Positions 7,266-15,492 of a DNA stretch of 64,000 bases are shown here, piece after piece (the first letter of the stretch is position 1; every line of letters begins with the position of its first letter). Origin of the DNA: Teredinibacter turnerae T7901 (GTDB lineage Bacteria; Pseudomonadota; Gammaproteobacteria; Pseudomonadales; Cellvibrionaceae). Both the position numbers and the translations under genes were made by a program. Location of the stretch: NCBI RefSeq assembly GCF_000023025.1, contig NC_012997.1:1906764-1970763 (forward strand). Reading direction: 5' to 3'. The notes below the pieces were generated by a model. It was not told where the DNA came from, ran no database searches, and saw nothing but the letters and a program-made list of their open reading frames with translations.

Positions 7266-9288
7266 GTTTGGCCAACTGTCACTTATTATTGCTCTGCTTC
7301 TCGCCACTTGTCTTTCGGTTGTACCTATGGCGGGGAGTTTTAACGGGCGATTGGTGTGGATGCTGTCTGCGCGGTCGCTTAGTGTCGGCATGTTCGTGTT
7401 TGTTGCGCTCGCGTTTGCCATTCTCGCGTACGCGTTTTACACAGACGACTTCTCAGTCGCTTACGTCGCCCGGCAATCGAACTTGGTGTTACCCGTTCAA
7501 TACAAGTTGAGTGCAGTTTGGGGCGGGCACGAAGGTTCGCTATTGCTGTGGGTGTTTATTCTCGCGAGCTGGACGCTTGCGGTGAGCGTATTTTCCCGCC
7601 GTCTGCCCATTGATGTGCTCGCGCGAGTGCTTTCGGTAATGGGGATGATTGCGGTCGGCTTTCTCCTGTTCACTATCGCCACATCGAACCCGTTTGAGCG
7701 CATTTTGCCGAATATTCCCAGCGACGGCTCCGATTTGAATCCACTCTTGCAAGACCCAGGTCTGATTATTCACCCGCCGATGTTGTATATGGGGTATGTG
7801 GGATTTTCCGTCGTATTTGCGTTTGCGATAGCGGCGCTTTTATCCGGGCGGATGGACGCAGCCTGGGCGCGTTGGTCGCGGCCCTGGACTAACGCGGCCT
7901 GGTGTTTTCTGAGTTTGGGGATTGCGTTGGGCAGCTGGTGGGCGTACTACGAATTGGGCTGGGGTGGCTGGTGGTTTTGGGACCCGGTAGAGAACGCATC
8001 CTTACTGCCATGGTTAGTCGGGACCGCACTTATTCATTCTTTAGCGATGACAGAAAAGCGTGGCGTCTATAAAAACTGGACCCTTTTACTCGCGATTTTC
8101 AGTTTTTCACTTAGCCTGCTGGGGACATTCCTGGTGCGCTCAGGTGTAATCACATCTGTCCATGCGTTTGCATCGGACCCAACCCGTGGGGTGTTTATTC
8201 TGGCGTTCCTGGGAATAGTGGTGGGCGGCTCGTTAACTCTTTTCGCTGTTCGCGCGCAAGTGGTTAAAAGCATTTCCGGCTTCGACTTTCTGTCCCGCGA
8301 AGCGTTTCTGCTGGCCAACACTATCTTGTTCTTCATCGCGGCGTTATTTGTGCTTCTGGGCACGGTGTATCCAATCATTTCCGATGCGTTGAACCTAGGT
8401 AAGATTTCCGTTGGCGAACCCTGGTTTAATTTTTTCTTTGTGAAACTGATGGCGGTAGTTGCTGCGCTCTTGGGCATCGGCATTATGCTCAACTGGAAAA
8501 AAACCGACTACGGTAAAATTCGGCCCTGGCAAACCGTGCCGATCATTGGTGCTTTGTGGTTGGGCAGCTTTATCCCGGGGGTGATCGAAGGAGATTATTC
8601 AATTGCTGCAGCCATAAGCATCACCTTGGGTAGCTGGGTCATTTTTGCGTCTTTGGCGGATTTAAAACGTAAAATTCGTCATGCCCCGAGATTTACCGCG
8701 GGCCTGAGCAAGCTGTCACCCAGTTATTACGGTATGTTGATTGCTCATATTGGATTCGCATTTAGCTTAATGGGCGCAAGCCTGAATACGATCTATAGTG
8801 ATCAGCGGGATGTTCGAATTGCGATTGGTGATTCGGTGTTCGCTGCCGGCTATGAATATGAGCTACTGGATGTCACTCGGGTGAAAGGCGCAAACTATTT
8901 TGCTGATGTCGGTGAGATTATTGTTCGCAAACATGGCAAAGAAGTGTCGCGATTACGCCCAGAAAAACGCCGCTATTTTTCCGGCGGTAATGTGATGACC
9001 GAGGCGGATATAGACGCAGGCTTTACGCGGGATATCTATGTGGCTCTGGGCGAGCAACTGGATAACACCGACTGGGCGATTCGCATCCACTTTAAACCGG
9101 TTGTGCGCTGGATTTGGTTAGGCGCTATTCTGATGGCGCTTGGAGGTGGTATTGCCATGGCGGATAAACGCTATCGCGCTCGTCAATCAGTTCGCGAACA
9201 AGTAACGGATGCGGATGACAGTCTAGAAGACGCGCAGGGCGAGGGTCAGCCTGCCACTGCCATGACAGACGGAGTCGCCTCCCAGTGA
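7255..9288 (+). CDS. ccmF: Cytochrome c haem lyase subunit CcmF
   Basis: Large 677-residue polytopic membrane protein, slightly longer than most CcmF proteins. It joins CcmH and CcmI to attach haem to apocytochrome c. Diagnostic motifs are the WWD domain (WGGWWFWDPVENASLLPW, residues about 240-258), the preceding conserved histidine segment IIHPPMLYMGYVG, and NWTLLLAIFSFSLSLLGTF. The last 40 residues are an acidic cytoplasmic tail that looks variable. It overlaps ccmE by 11 bases and ccmG by 4. Its partners ccmH and ccmI lie more than 5 kb downstream here rather than immediately after ccmG. Confidence 0.96.
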   Translation: MIPEFGQLSLIIALLLATCLSVVPMAGSFNGRLVWMLSARSLSVGMFVFVALAFAILAYAFYTDDFSVAYVARQSNLVLPVQYKLSAVWGGHEGSLLLWVFILASWTLAVSVFSRRLPIDVLARVLSVMGMIAVGFLLFTIATSNPFERILPNIPSDGSDLNPLLQDPGLIIHPPMLYMGYVGFSVVFAFAIAALLSGRMDAAWARWSRPWTNAAWCFLSLGIALGSWWAYYELGWGGWWFWDPVENASLLPWLVGTALIHSLAMTEKRGVYKNWTLLLAIFSFSLSLLGTFLVRSGVITSVHAFASDPTRGVFILAFLGIVVGGSLTLFAVRAQVVKSISGFDFLSREAFLLANTILFFIAALFVLLGTVYPIISDALNLGKISVGEPWFNFFFVKLMAVVAALLGIGIMLNWKKTDYGKIRPWQTVPIIGALWLGSFIPGVIEGDYSIAAAISITLGSWVIFASLADLKRKIRHAPRFTAGLSKLSPSYYGMLIAHIGFAFSLMGASLNTIYSDQRDVRIAIGDSVFAAGYEYELLDVTRVKGANYFADVGEIIVRKHGKEVSRLRPEKRRYFSGGNVMTEADIDAGFTRDIYVALGEQLDNTDWAIRIHFKPVVRWIWLGAILMALGGGIAMADKRYRARQSVREQVTDADDSLEDAQGEGQPATAMTDGVASQ

Positions 9289-9806
9289 AACGATTAAAGC
9301 TCTTTATCCCGCTGGTTATTTTTGCGGTGCTCGCGCTGTTTTTGTTGCGCGGGCTCTCGCTGGATCCAAGTCATCTCCCCTCCGCTTTGGTCGGCAAACC
9401 GGTGCCAGAGTTTTCGCTACCTGTGGTCGGTGAACAAGAGCCGTCAGTGAGCAACGCGAGCCTGCAGGGCGAACCCTACCTACTCAACGTGTGGGCGACC
9501 TGGTGCCCATCTTGCCGGGTCGAGCACCCCTATCTCAACAAGCTGGCGGAGCAGGGCGTGCGTATAGTGGGCCTGGATTACAAAGATGAAGACGATGCTG
9601 CCTTGGAGTGGTTATCGCACTTTGGCAACCCCTATGAATCGGTGATTGCTGATCGCGATGGTTCGCTCGGGCTGGATCTCGGCGTCTACGGCGCGCCAGA
9701 AACATTTCTAGTCGATAAAAACGGCATCATTCAATATCGCCATGTGGGTGTCGTGGATGAGCGCGTGTGGCGTTCCAAGCTGGCTCCCATTTTTAACCAA
9801 CCCTAG
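9285..9806 (+). CDS. ccmG: Thiol:disulfide interchange protein CcmG/DsbE
   Basis: This 173-residue thioredoxin-fold protein is anchored by an N-terminal helix (FIPLVIFAVLALFLL) and faces the periplasm. The active site is WATWCPSCRVEHP, with Cys74 and Cys77. The family-typical GVYGAPETFLVDKNG with its cis-proline loop follows. It reduces disulfides in apocytochrome c or CcmH before haem ligation. The GTG start overlaps the ccmF stop (GTGA). It is the last ccm gene of this segment. Confidence 0.95.
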   Translation: MKRLKLFIPLVIFAVLALFLLRGLSLDPSHLPSALVGKPVPEFSLPVVGEQEPSVSNASLQGEPYLLNVWATWCPSCRVEHPYLNKLAEQGVRIVGLDYKDEDDAALEWLSHFGNPYESVIADRDGSLGLDLGVYGAPETFLVDKNGIIQYRHVGVVDERVWRSKLAPIFNQP

Positions 9807-9820
9807 TTCGCGATCTTTTC

Positions 9821-10840
9821 ATGACTTCATCTTTTCATCTGGCCCCAGAATATGGGCCAGTTTCTGCTGTGCTTATGGCGCTTCCGTATGCGGGGAGTGA
9901 TTGGGATTATGTGCTCGATGACGTACTCGATTGCTACGGTAGAATCGTTGAAACCTTGCTCGAGCAGGATAAAAATATTCAGTTGCTGATGTTGGTGAAG
10001 CCCGACTCCCGCTCCAAGGTGTGGGCTGCATCGCTGGCGCTCGATGAAAAATCCCGGGCGCGTCTGACCTTGATCGACTCGGTGGGTTATGACGATACCT
10101 GGACGCGCGACTACGGGCCACTAAGCAGTTCTAGCGGTGGTCGCAGGTCTTATCTCACTTGCATTTTTAACGGGTGGGGTGGCAAGTACAATTGCATCCA
10201 GGACAATCTCGCCGCCGGCAAGTTAGCGCCCTGGCTAGGCTCAACGGTTGCCAGTTACGACCTCGTGGTGGAAGGCGGTGCGCTTGAGGTGAACGGGCAG
10301 GGCGTATTGTTAGCGAACGCTGATTGTATTGTTGATGCCCATCGCAACGGAGCTAAAACGCGCGCAGAGCTGGAAACTGAACTGAAAAAACTTTTTGGGC
10401 TCGAACGTATAGAGTGGGTAAATAACATCAACCTTACCGGTGACGATACCGACGGGCATATCGATACTATTGCACGCTTTGTTGCCGACGATCTGATAGT
10501 TGCCTGTGGCCGCAACCCGCAGCACCCGGATGCGGAGCAGCTTGAATCCCTCTATTCGCAGCTCAGTTTGATCTGCGAAAGAAATTACTGGCAGCTGGTC
10601 GAATTACCGGTACCTCAGGTGCGAAGCCGTGTCGATCAGCGCCTGTTGCCCGCGACCTACGCCAATTTTTTAATTTGTAATCGCACCTTGTTACTACCAG
10701 TGTACGGGGCAGAAGAAGACGAACGCGCAACAGACATGCTGCGCGAATTATTACCTCAATTGCAGGTGGTGCCGGTGGATTGCTCTGCGCTCGTTGAGCA
10801 ACACGGTAGCCTCCATTGCGCCACTATGCAAATTGCGTAA
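9821..10840 (+). CDS. aguA: Agmatine deiminase
   Basis: This 339-residue enzyme of the peptidylarginine-deiminase superfamily converts agmatine to N-carbamoylputrescine and ammonia. Visible signatures are DDTWTRDYGP, VEGGALEVNGQG, LTGDDTDGHIDTIARF, and the near-C-terminal nucleophile Cys333 in GSLHCATMQI. It starts 14 bases after ccmG, so it may be read from the ccm promoter. The partner enzyme aguB follows after 21 bases. Together they make putrescine from agmatine. The arginine decarboxylase that would supply agmatine is not in this window. Confidence 0.95.
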   Translation: MTSSFHLAPEYGPVSAVLMALPYAGSDWDYVLDDVLDCYGRIVETLLEQDKNIQLLMLVKPDSRSKVWAASLALDEKSRARLTLIDSVGYDDTWTRDYGPLSSSSGGRRSYLTCIFNGWGGKYNCIQDNLAAGKLAPWLGSTVASYDLVVEGGALEVNGQGVLLANADCIVDAHRNGAKTRAELETELKKLFGLERIEWVNNINLTGDDTDGHIDTIARFVADDLIVACGRNPQHPDAEQLESLYSQLSLICERNYWQLVELPVPQVRSRVDQRLLPATYANFLICNRTLLLPVYGAEEDERATDMLRELLPQLQVVPVDCSALVEQHGSLHCATMQIA

Positions 10841-10861
10841 ATACCAGCTTGAGTCGTTGTT

Positions 10862-11779
10862 ATGAGTGAAGTTATTACCGCCGCGGTTATTCAACAAGCG
10901 ATACCGGGCAACAGCAAAACCGAAAACCTGGCGATCACCTGTGATTACATCCGCGATGCTGCTGAGCAAGGTGCGGAGCTGGTGGTGCTCCAGGAGTTGC
11001 ACGCAACCCAGTATTTTTGCCAGGTGGAAGATACTGGTAATTTTGATTTGGCGGAAGACATCGATGGTCCGACTGCAGAGATCGTCGCTGATATAGCCGC
11101 AGAACTCGACATAGTGATTGTCATGTCCGGGTTCGAGCGCCGTGCGGCCGGCTTGTACCACAACACCGCACAGGTATTCGACGGCGAACGAGGTCGAGCG
11201 GGGATTTTTCGCAAAATGCACATCCCTGATGACCCAGGATTTTACGAGAAATTTTATTTTACGCCCGGTGATGGCAATACCGATTCACTCAATGGTTTTC
11301 GACCAGTGCAAACCCGGTTGGGTAAGCTGGGTGTGCTGGTGTGTTGGGACCAGTGGTATCCGGAGGCCGCGCGGCTAATGGCCTTGGCTGGCGCAGATAT
11401 GCTGATTTATCCTACGGCCATAGGTTGGGACCCGAATGATGACGAAGACGAACAAGCGCGGCAGCGGGATTCCTGGATTACGATCCAGCGAAGCCATGCG
11501 ATAGCCAACGGTCTGCCTGTTCTGGTCGCCAACCGAACCGGATTCGAGGCATCCCCATCGACTTCTGATGATGGCATTGAGTTCTGGGGCAGCAGCTTTA
11601 TCGCCGGCCCACAGGGAGAGTTTCTTTTGGCGCCAAATATCGAAGCGCAAGGGGCATTTTGCGCTGAAGTGAGTTTACAAAGGTCCGAGAGTGTCCGCCG
11701 AATTTGGCCATTTATGCGCGATCGGCGCGTGGATGCTTATGGAAACCTGACGCGGCGCTGGCTAGATAACAACGAATAG
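10862..11779 (+). CDS. aguB: N-carbamoylputrescine amidase
   Basis: Nitrilase-superfamily amidohydrolase of 305 residues that releases putrescine, CO2 and ammonia from N-carbamoylputrescine. The Glu-Lys-Cys triad is in place: Glu45 (LQELHATQYF), Lys118 (FRKMHIPDDPGFYEKF) and Cys161 (LVCWDQWYPEAARLMAL). The FYEKFYFTPG stretch is typical of AguB rather than of general nitrilases. It completes the aguA-aguB pathway. It is the last gene before a new unit with its own ribosome site. Confidence 0.95.
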   Translation: MSEVITAAVIQQAIPGNSKTENLAITCDYIRDAAEQGAELVVLQELHATQYFCQVEDTGNFDLAEDIDGPTAEIVADIAAELDIVIVMSGFERRAAGLYHNTAQVFDGERGRAGIFRKMHIPDDPGFYEKFYFTPGDGNTDSLNGFRPVQTRLGKLGVLVCWDQWYPEAARLMALAGADMLIYPTAIGWDPNDDEDEQARQRDSWITIQRSHAIANGLPVLVANRTGFEASPSTSDDGIEFWGSSFIAGPQGEFLLAPNIEAQGAFCAEVSLQRSESVRRIWPFMRDRRVDAYGNLTRRWLDNNE

Positions 11780-11859
11780 CGCCGTTTTTCACATTTCATG
11801 ATGCAGTGCAGCATGGGTGTGATATGCTTAAACCATCGCCCGATTGCGGAGGGTTGTTT

Positions 11860-13185
11860 ATGTTATATCACGCCTACGAAGTCAATCACGCTGCGCTAGC
11901 TCCCTGGCGCGAGATCGTCGGTGCCAGTAAGCGCTATCTCGAAAGCCCACTCAACCCTGCATCCTACACCTGGGCAGGACGAACAATGGCAGCCGCATGC
12001 GATCTCTTCGAAGTGGCGACCCGGCGTTATGAAAAGCCCGAGTGGGGGCTTTATAAAACTGACGTCAATGGTGAAACCGTTGATGTATCCACCCGCGTAA
12101 TATGGGAACAGCCGTTTTGTCGTTTACTGCATTTTCAGCGAGATTCCTCGCAAATGTGCGCAGCCTACGACAACAAAAAGTGGGCTGACCCCCGCGTTCT
12201 TCTGGTCGCTCCATTGTCTGGCCATTATGCGACTCTGTTGCGGCGTACCGTCGACGCTTTTTTGCCAGATCACGAAGTCTATGTCACCGATTGGGCTGAT
12301 GCGCGCGAAGTGCCATTAAGTAAAGGGCGCTTTGATTTTAACGACTATATCGACTACATCATGGCGATGTTCGAGCTTCTGGGCCCGGATACACATGTGA
12401 TTGGAATCTGCCAGCCTGGGCCGCCAGTGTTAGCGGCTGTTGCGGTGATGTCGGCCGAAAACAACGAATTTCTGCCAGCATCCATGACCTTTATGGGCTC
12501 GCCAATCGACACTCGCCAGTCTCCGACACTACCCAACAAAGTAGCACTCGAACGCAGCTACGGTTGGTTTCGGGACAATATGATCTACAGTGTGCCCTGG
12601 CCTAATAAAGGTTTCATGCGGCGGGTATACCCGGGTTTTTTACAGCTCAGTGGTTTTATAACCATGAACCAGGAGCGCCATGTGATGGCGCATCGCAACT
12701 ACTTCGAACACCTGGTGGAAGGCGATTGCGACAGCGTGCATAAACACCGGGAGTTTTACGACGAATACTTGGCAGTGCTGGACTTAACCGAGGAATTTTA
12801 CCTGCAAACTATCCGGGTAGTCTTTCAGGATCACTGTCTGGCCAAGGGCACTCTGCGCCACAGGGGACATTTGGTTGATCCTGCGACTATCACAAAGGTA
12901 GCGTTGATGACTGTGGAAGGTGAAAAAGACGATATCTCCGGCATTGGGCAAACCCAGGCCGCGCACACGCTTTGCCCGAATATTCCGCAATCCATGCAGA
13001 CCGACTATGTACAGCCTGGTGTGGGTCACTATGGTGTATTTAGTGGGAGTCGATTCCGCAACGAGATCCAGCCGCGTATAGCGGAATTTATTCGCGCGCA
13101 CTTCAATCGCAGCGAAGAGCTCGCTTTTAAAAAGGAAAATCCACTCTTGTTTTTTGCCCCACACGAAAGTGGCGAGCACGTTTAG
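11860..13185 (+). CDS. phaZ: Intracellular polyhydroxyalkanoate depolymerase (PhaZ type)
   Basis: This 441-residue alpha/beta hydrolase degrades native intracellular polyhydroxyalkanoate granules. The nucleophile elbow has Cys instead of Ser (IGICQPGPP, Cys184), the hallmark of this PhaZ family. The Asp and His of the triad lie in EGEKDDISG and GVGHYGVFSG. The start at 11860 is decided by GGAGG seven bases upstream; an in-frame ATG at 11824 lacks such a site. No PHA synthase or phasin gene is nearby. It is convergent with the next gene and shares a hairpin with it. Confidence 0.9.
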   Translation: MLYHAYEVNHAALAPWREIVGASKRYLESPLNPASYTWAGRTMAAACDLFEVATRRYEKPEWGLYKTDVNGETVDVSTRVIWEQPFCRLLHFQRDSSQMCAAYDNKKWADPRVLLVAPLSGHYATLLRRTVDAFLPDHEVYVTDWADAREVPLSKGRFDFNDYIDYIMAMFELLGPDTHVIGICQPGPPVLAAVAVMSAENNEFLPASMTFMGSPIDTRQSPTLPNKVALERSYGWFRDNMIYSVPWPNKGFMRRVYPGFLQLSGFITMNQERHVMAHRNYFEHLVEGDCDSVHKHREFYDEYLAVLDLTEEFYLQTIRVVFQDHCLAKGTLRHRGHLVDPATITKVALMTVEGEKDDISGIGQTQAAHTLCPNIPQSMQTDYVQPGVGHYGVFSGSRFRNEIQPRIAEFIRAHFNRSEELAFKKENPLLFFAPHESGEHV

Positions 13186-13212
13186 AGAGGCGAACTTGTG
13201 GTTTGCCTCTCT
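13184..13212. terminator. Shared hairpin between convergent genes
   Basis: AGAGAGGCGAAC at 13184-13195 pairs with GTTTGCCTCTCT at 13201-13212 around a 5-base loop, with one G-T wobble. It touches the stop codons of both convergent genes. No T-run follows on either strand, so it is a weak or factor-assisted terminator at best. Confidence 0.5.
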
Positions 13213-14128
13213 ACAGTTGAGGGGAGCGATAAAAAATAGTTGGCTTGGCCAACCGCGGCTCATTCAAATCGAATTGTTTTACCGATTTGTTTGAAAGGTG
13301 TATGAGCTTGTATTCCCCTTTCGCTAAAAAATCCAGCTCCTTCGCGAAATGGGTTTTCAAAAGTGTTTGGTATTCCCCTGATGCTTTTACCTGCTCTAAT
13401 CCGTGGGTGAGCCTGGTGACCAGTTCCGGGTGTTGTTTGCTTACCTGAAACATAACGGGAAACGGGTAGAACAGCACAAGGTTTGGAACTATCGCAAACT
13501 TCTCTTCTGCTTCGACTAAGCCTTTCATCAGGTGGGGTGCCTCACCAATACTTAAAGGTAAATAGTCGAACCTCTTGCGCTCAAGCATATTGAACAGATT
13601 TTCCAGAGAGCTTGCTTCAACCAGTGGCAAGTGGTTTTCCTGATATATGGCGTTGTCTGCCCAGTCAGTGACCTGTCCGGGACGGAGTTTTGCGAAGGAC
13701 GCAAAGTCGCTGATCTCTGTGAACGCCTGCAGGTCTTCCTTGCGTACAATCAATCTGCGATAGCCCAACAACCCCTCCATTAGCGGCTCGGCGATGAGTT
13801 GTAGGTTGATGTCCGTCTCTAAGTGGCTAAATTGGAGCGGGTTTGCAAAAAAATTAACGCCGTCCGACAGGGCTACCGCGCGGCGTCCACGATCAAAGCT
13901 TACCGTCAAATACTTTACTTCGAGCTTGTAAGGGCCGTACTGGCTTTTGGTGGCTTCAAGAATGGCTTGAACCAATGCAGTTTCATAACTGGCGCGCGCA
14001 GGGCTGATCGGGGTAGCCCAAAATTGCGCGAGAGTTGTGGCCGAATGACTTGGCAGGCTGAGAGCCAGCACAAGCATCGCGCCAGCCGTTCGAGTGATGG
14101 ATGCGTGAACTAAACCCTTGATAGACAT
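13211..14128 (-). CDS. Periplasmic solute-binding protein, SBP family 3-like
   Basis: This 305-residue protein starts at MSIKGLVH, with a signal peptide whose core is AGAMLVLALSLPSHS and a probable cleavage after HSATT or nearby. The rest reads like a family 3 bacterial extracellular solute-binding domain (residues about 40-260), with segments such as FDRGRRAVALSDGVNFFANP and FQVSKQHPELVTRLTHGL. No permease or ATPase gene is adjacent, so it may serve a distant transporter or act as a sensor. An ORF start at 14194 is open in frame, but the signal peptide begins cleanly at 14128. Ligand unknown. Confidence 0.75.
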   Translation of the reverse strand: MSIKGLVHASITRTAGAMLVLALSLPSHSATTLAQFWATPISPARASYETALVQAILEATKSQYGPYKLEVKYLTVSFDRGRRAVALSDGVNFFANPLQFSHLETDINLQLIAEPLMEGLLGYRRLIVRKEDLQAFTEISDFASFAKLRPGQVTDWADNAIYQENHLPLVEASSLENLFNMLERKRFDYLPLSIGEAPHLMKGLVEAEEKFAIVPNLVLFYPFPVMFQVSKQHPELVTRLTHGLEQVKASGEYQTLLKTHFAKELDFLAKGEYKLIHLSNKSVKQFDLNEPRLAKPTIFYRSPQL

Positions 14129-14516
14129 GTGATAATTCCGTTCTTGCTCTCCCGCGTATCGCAGGGAACGCCGGGCTTTTAACCATCTTGGCACGTAAGT
14201 TTCTAAGGGTCAATCAACGAAGGAAAATGTGAGTGTGGACATTGTTTGATGACGGCTATAAAGGAATGTAGCAGCCAGCTCTTGCGGTGTAGCGTTAAAT
14301 CGCGGGAATAGCGATGCGCGGTCGAGCACGCGAGAGCGTTATCCGCCCGCTTCATTCGTGCGATCTAGACCGGATATTGGGTGTGGACGGAAGGGAGCTG
14401 ATTCGCGCCTGCGGCGCTCACCCTTTCTGTTACGGGAAGGCGCGACTAAAGGTCGTAAAATTGCGCGTTGGCAATTTAGTGAACCCTGCGTATTGAGTCA
14501 GCCCTACAAAAATAGC
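14129..14516. other. Intergenic region without a supported gene
   Basis: These 388 bases hold the leader of the solute-binding-protein gene (right end of that gene is 14128, read leftward). A plus-strand frame at 14314-14496 (60 codons, ATG start) has no ribosome site, and its translation looks unlike its neighbours. I see no RNA gene, repeat or clear promoter here. Confidence 0.5.
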
Positions 14517-14562
14517 ACATACAAAAAAGCCCCACTCTTGCGAGCGGGGCTTTTTTGTATGT
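14517..14562 (-). terminator. Strong intrinsic terminator of the tRNA-Val/tRNA-Asp unit
   Basis: A perfect 17-base-pair stem joins ACATACAAAAAAGCCCC (14517-14533) and its complement (14546-14562), with a further CTC/GAG pairing inside the loop. Read on the minus strand it gives a GC stem followed by a run of six T. The outermost base pair includes the last A of the tRNA-Asp CCA end, so the terminator abuts the tRNA directly. Confidence 0.9.
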
Positions 14563-14638
14563 GGCGACCCGGAAGGGACTTGAACCCTCGACCTCCGGCG
14601 TGACAGGCCGGCATTCTAACCAACTGAACTACCGGGCC
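14562..14638 (-). tRNA. tRNA-Asp (anticodon GTC)
   Basis: On the minus strand a 77-base cloverleaf is visible with an encoded CCA end. The acceptor arms GGCCCGG and CCGGGTC pair (one G-U). The D arm contains AGTTCAGTTGGTTAG, the anticodon loop is CTGTCAC, and the T arm contains GGTTCAAGTCC. It is the second tRNA of a two-gene minus-strand unit behind tRNA-Val. Confidence 0.97.
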
Positions 14639-14667
14639 GCAGTATTCTCCAGCAGAGCTTGAGAATT

Positions 14668-14743
14668 TGGTGGGTGGTACAGGGGTCGAACCTGTGACCT
14701 ACGGCTTGTAAGGCCGTCGCTCTCCCAACTGAGCTAACCACCC
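14668..14743 (-). tRNA. tRNA-Val (anticodon TAC)
   Basis: A 76-base tRNA on the minus strand with encoded CCA. Acceptor arms GGGTGGT and ACCACCC pair fully. The anticodon stem-loop reads GGCCTTACAAGCC and the T loop contains GGTTCGACC. It precedes tRNA-Asp by 29 bases in the direction of transcription. Confidence 0.97.
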
Positions 14744-14756
14744 GAAAGAGGTCGCC

Positions 14757-14784
14757 ATTGTAATGATTCTTTAATGGCGGTCAA
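14757..14784 (-). promoter_or_regulatory. Promoter of the tRNA-Val/tRNA-Asp unit
   Basis: On the minus strand TTGACC (14784-14779) and TACAAT (14762-14757) are separated by 16 bases, each 5 of 6 matches to consensus. The predicted start lies within a few bases of the tRNA-Val 5' end, giving a very short leader. Confidence 0.75.
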
Positions 14785-14900
14785 TAGTTTTTTTGACATT
14801 TTTATGTTGGTTCGATGGCGCGATGCTTAGCAGCCTGCTGACCGGCTGGCGGGGGAATGCTGAGTCTTGCCGATGAGTTTGCTTAAACTTGTAGCTGCAT

Positions 14901-14909
14901 TGGTATAAT
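14901..14909 (+). promoter_or_regulatory. Extended -10 promoter for ccmH
   Basis: TGGTATAAT matches an extended -10 element (TGn plus a perfect TATAAT at 14904-14909), with only a poor -35 upstream. It gives a leader of about 45 bases before ccmH, showing that ccmHI has its own promoter separate from ccmA-G. Confidence 0.6.
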
Positions 14910-14962
14910 CGCGCCGCATAAATTGACTATAAAGGTATAGAAACCTTAATAAGGGGCACCCC

Positions 14963-15445
14963 GTGAAAAATCTGTTTTCTCTGTGCGTTGTTGTTTGTCT
15001 GGCGTTAAGCGCTAAAGTGCTGGCGTCCATCGGCGCTGTTGAATTTGACAGTGAGCAGGAGCTGGCCCGCTATCAAGGGTTGGTGCACGAGCTACGGTGT
15101 CCGAAATGCCAGAATCAAAATCTCTCTGATTCAAACTCGGAAATTGCTGTAGACCTGCGCAACCAAGTTGCACGGATGGTCGGCGAGGGTCAATCTAATG
15201 AACAGATAAAGGAATATATGGTCAATCGCTACGGCGATTTTGTGCTGTATCGCCCGCCAATGCAGAAAAACACGCTCGTGTTATGGTGGGGGCCTTTAGC
15301 CATGGTAATCGTCGGTTTGGGTGTTTTTCTGTTCACAGTGTTTCAGCGACGAAAGCTGGCTGCGGCAGTTGAGAACCCTGAGCCGTATGCTGTTGAAGAC
15401 TATTCTGAAGAAGATGCGACGCAACGCGGGCATGATCCGCAATAA
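14963..15445 (+). CDS. ccmH: Cytochrome c maturation thiol oxidoreductase CcmH
   Basis: This 160-residue protein has a signal peptide (LFSLCVVVCLALSAKVLA), a periplasmic domain with the LRCPKCQNQNL redox motif (Cys46, Cys49), and a C-terminal membrane helix (LAMVIVGLGVFLFTVF). It handles apocytochrome thiols for the CcmF/H/I haem lyase. It corresponds to the short CcmH/CycL type; the TPR part is the separate ccmI gene that follows after 47 bases. GGGGCACC precedes the GTG/ATG region as ribosome site. It is separated from ccmA-G by unrelated genes and two tRNAs. Confidence 0.95.
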   Translation: MKNLFSLCVVVCLALSAKVLASIGAVEFDSEQELARYQGLVHELRCPKCQNQNLSDSNSEIAVDLRNQVARMVGEGQSNEQIKEYMVNRYGDFVLYRPPMQKNTLVLWWGPLAMVIVGLGVFLFTVFQRRKLAAAVENPEPYAVEDYSEEDATQRGHDPQ

Positions 15446-15492
15446 TGACAGCTGTCGGAATAATAAGTGAGTTGGGGAAATAGGGGAATTTC

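Noticed and set aside
14314-14496. Frame of 60 codons in the spacer before the tRNAs
   Set aside because: No ribosome site, no recognisable motif, and composition unlike neighbouring genes.
14358-14603. Plus-strand frame ending in RDLNPRPPA
   Set aside because: It reads through the tRNA terminator and into the reverse strand of tRNA-Asp; this peptide ending is a well-known false translation of tRNA genes.
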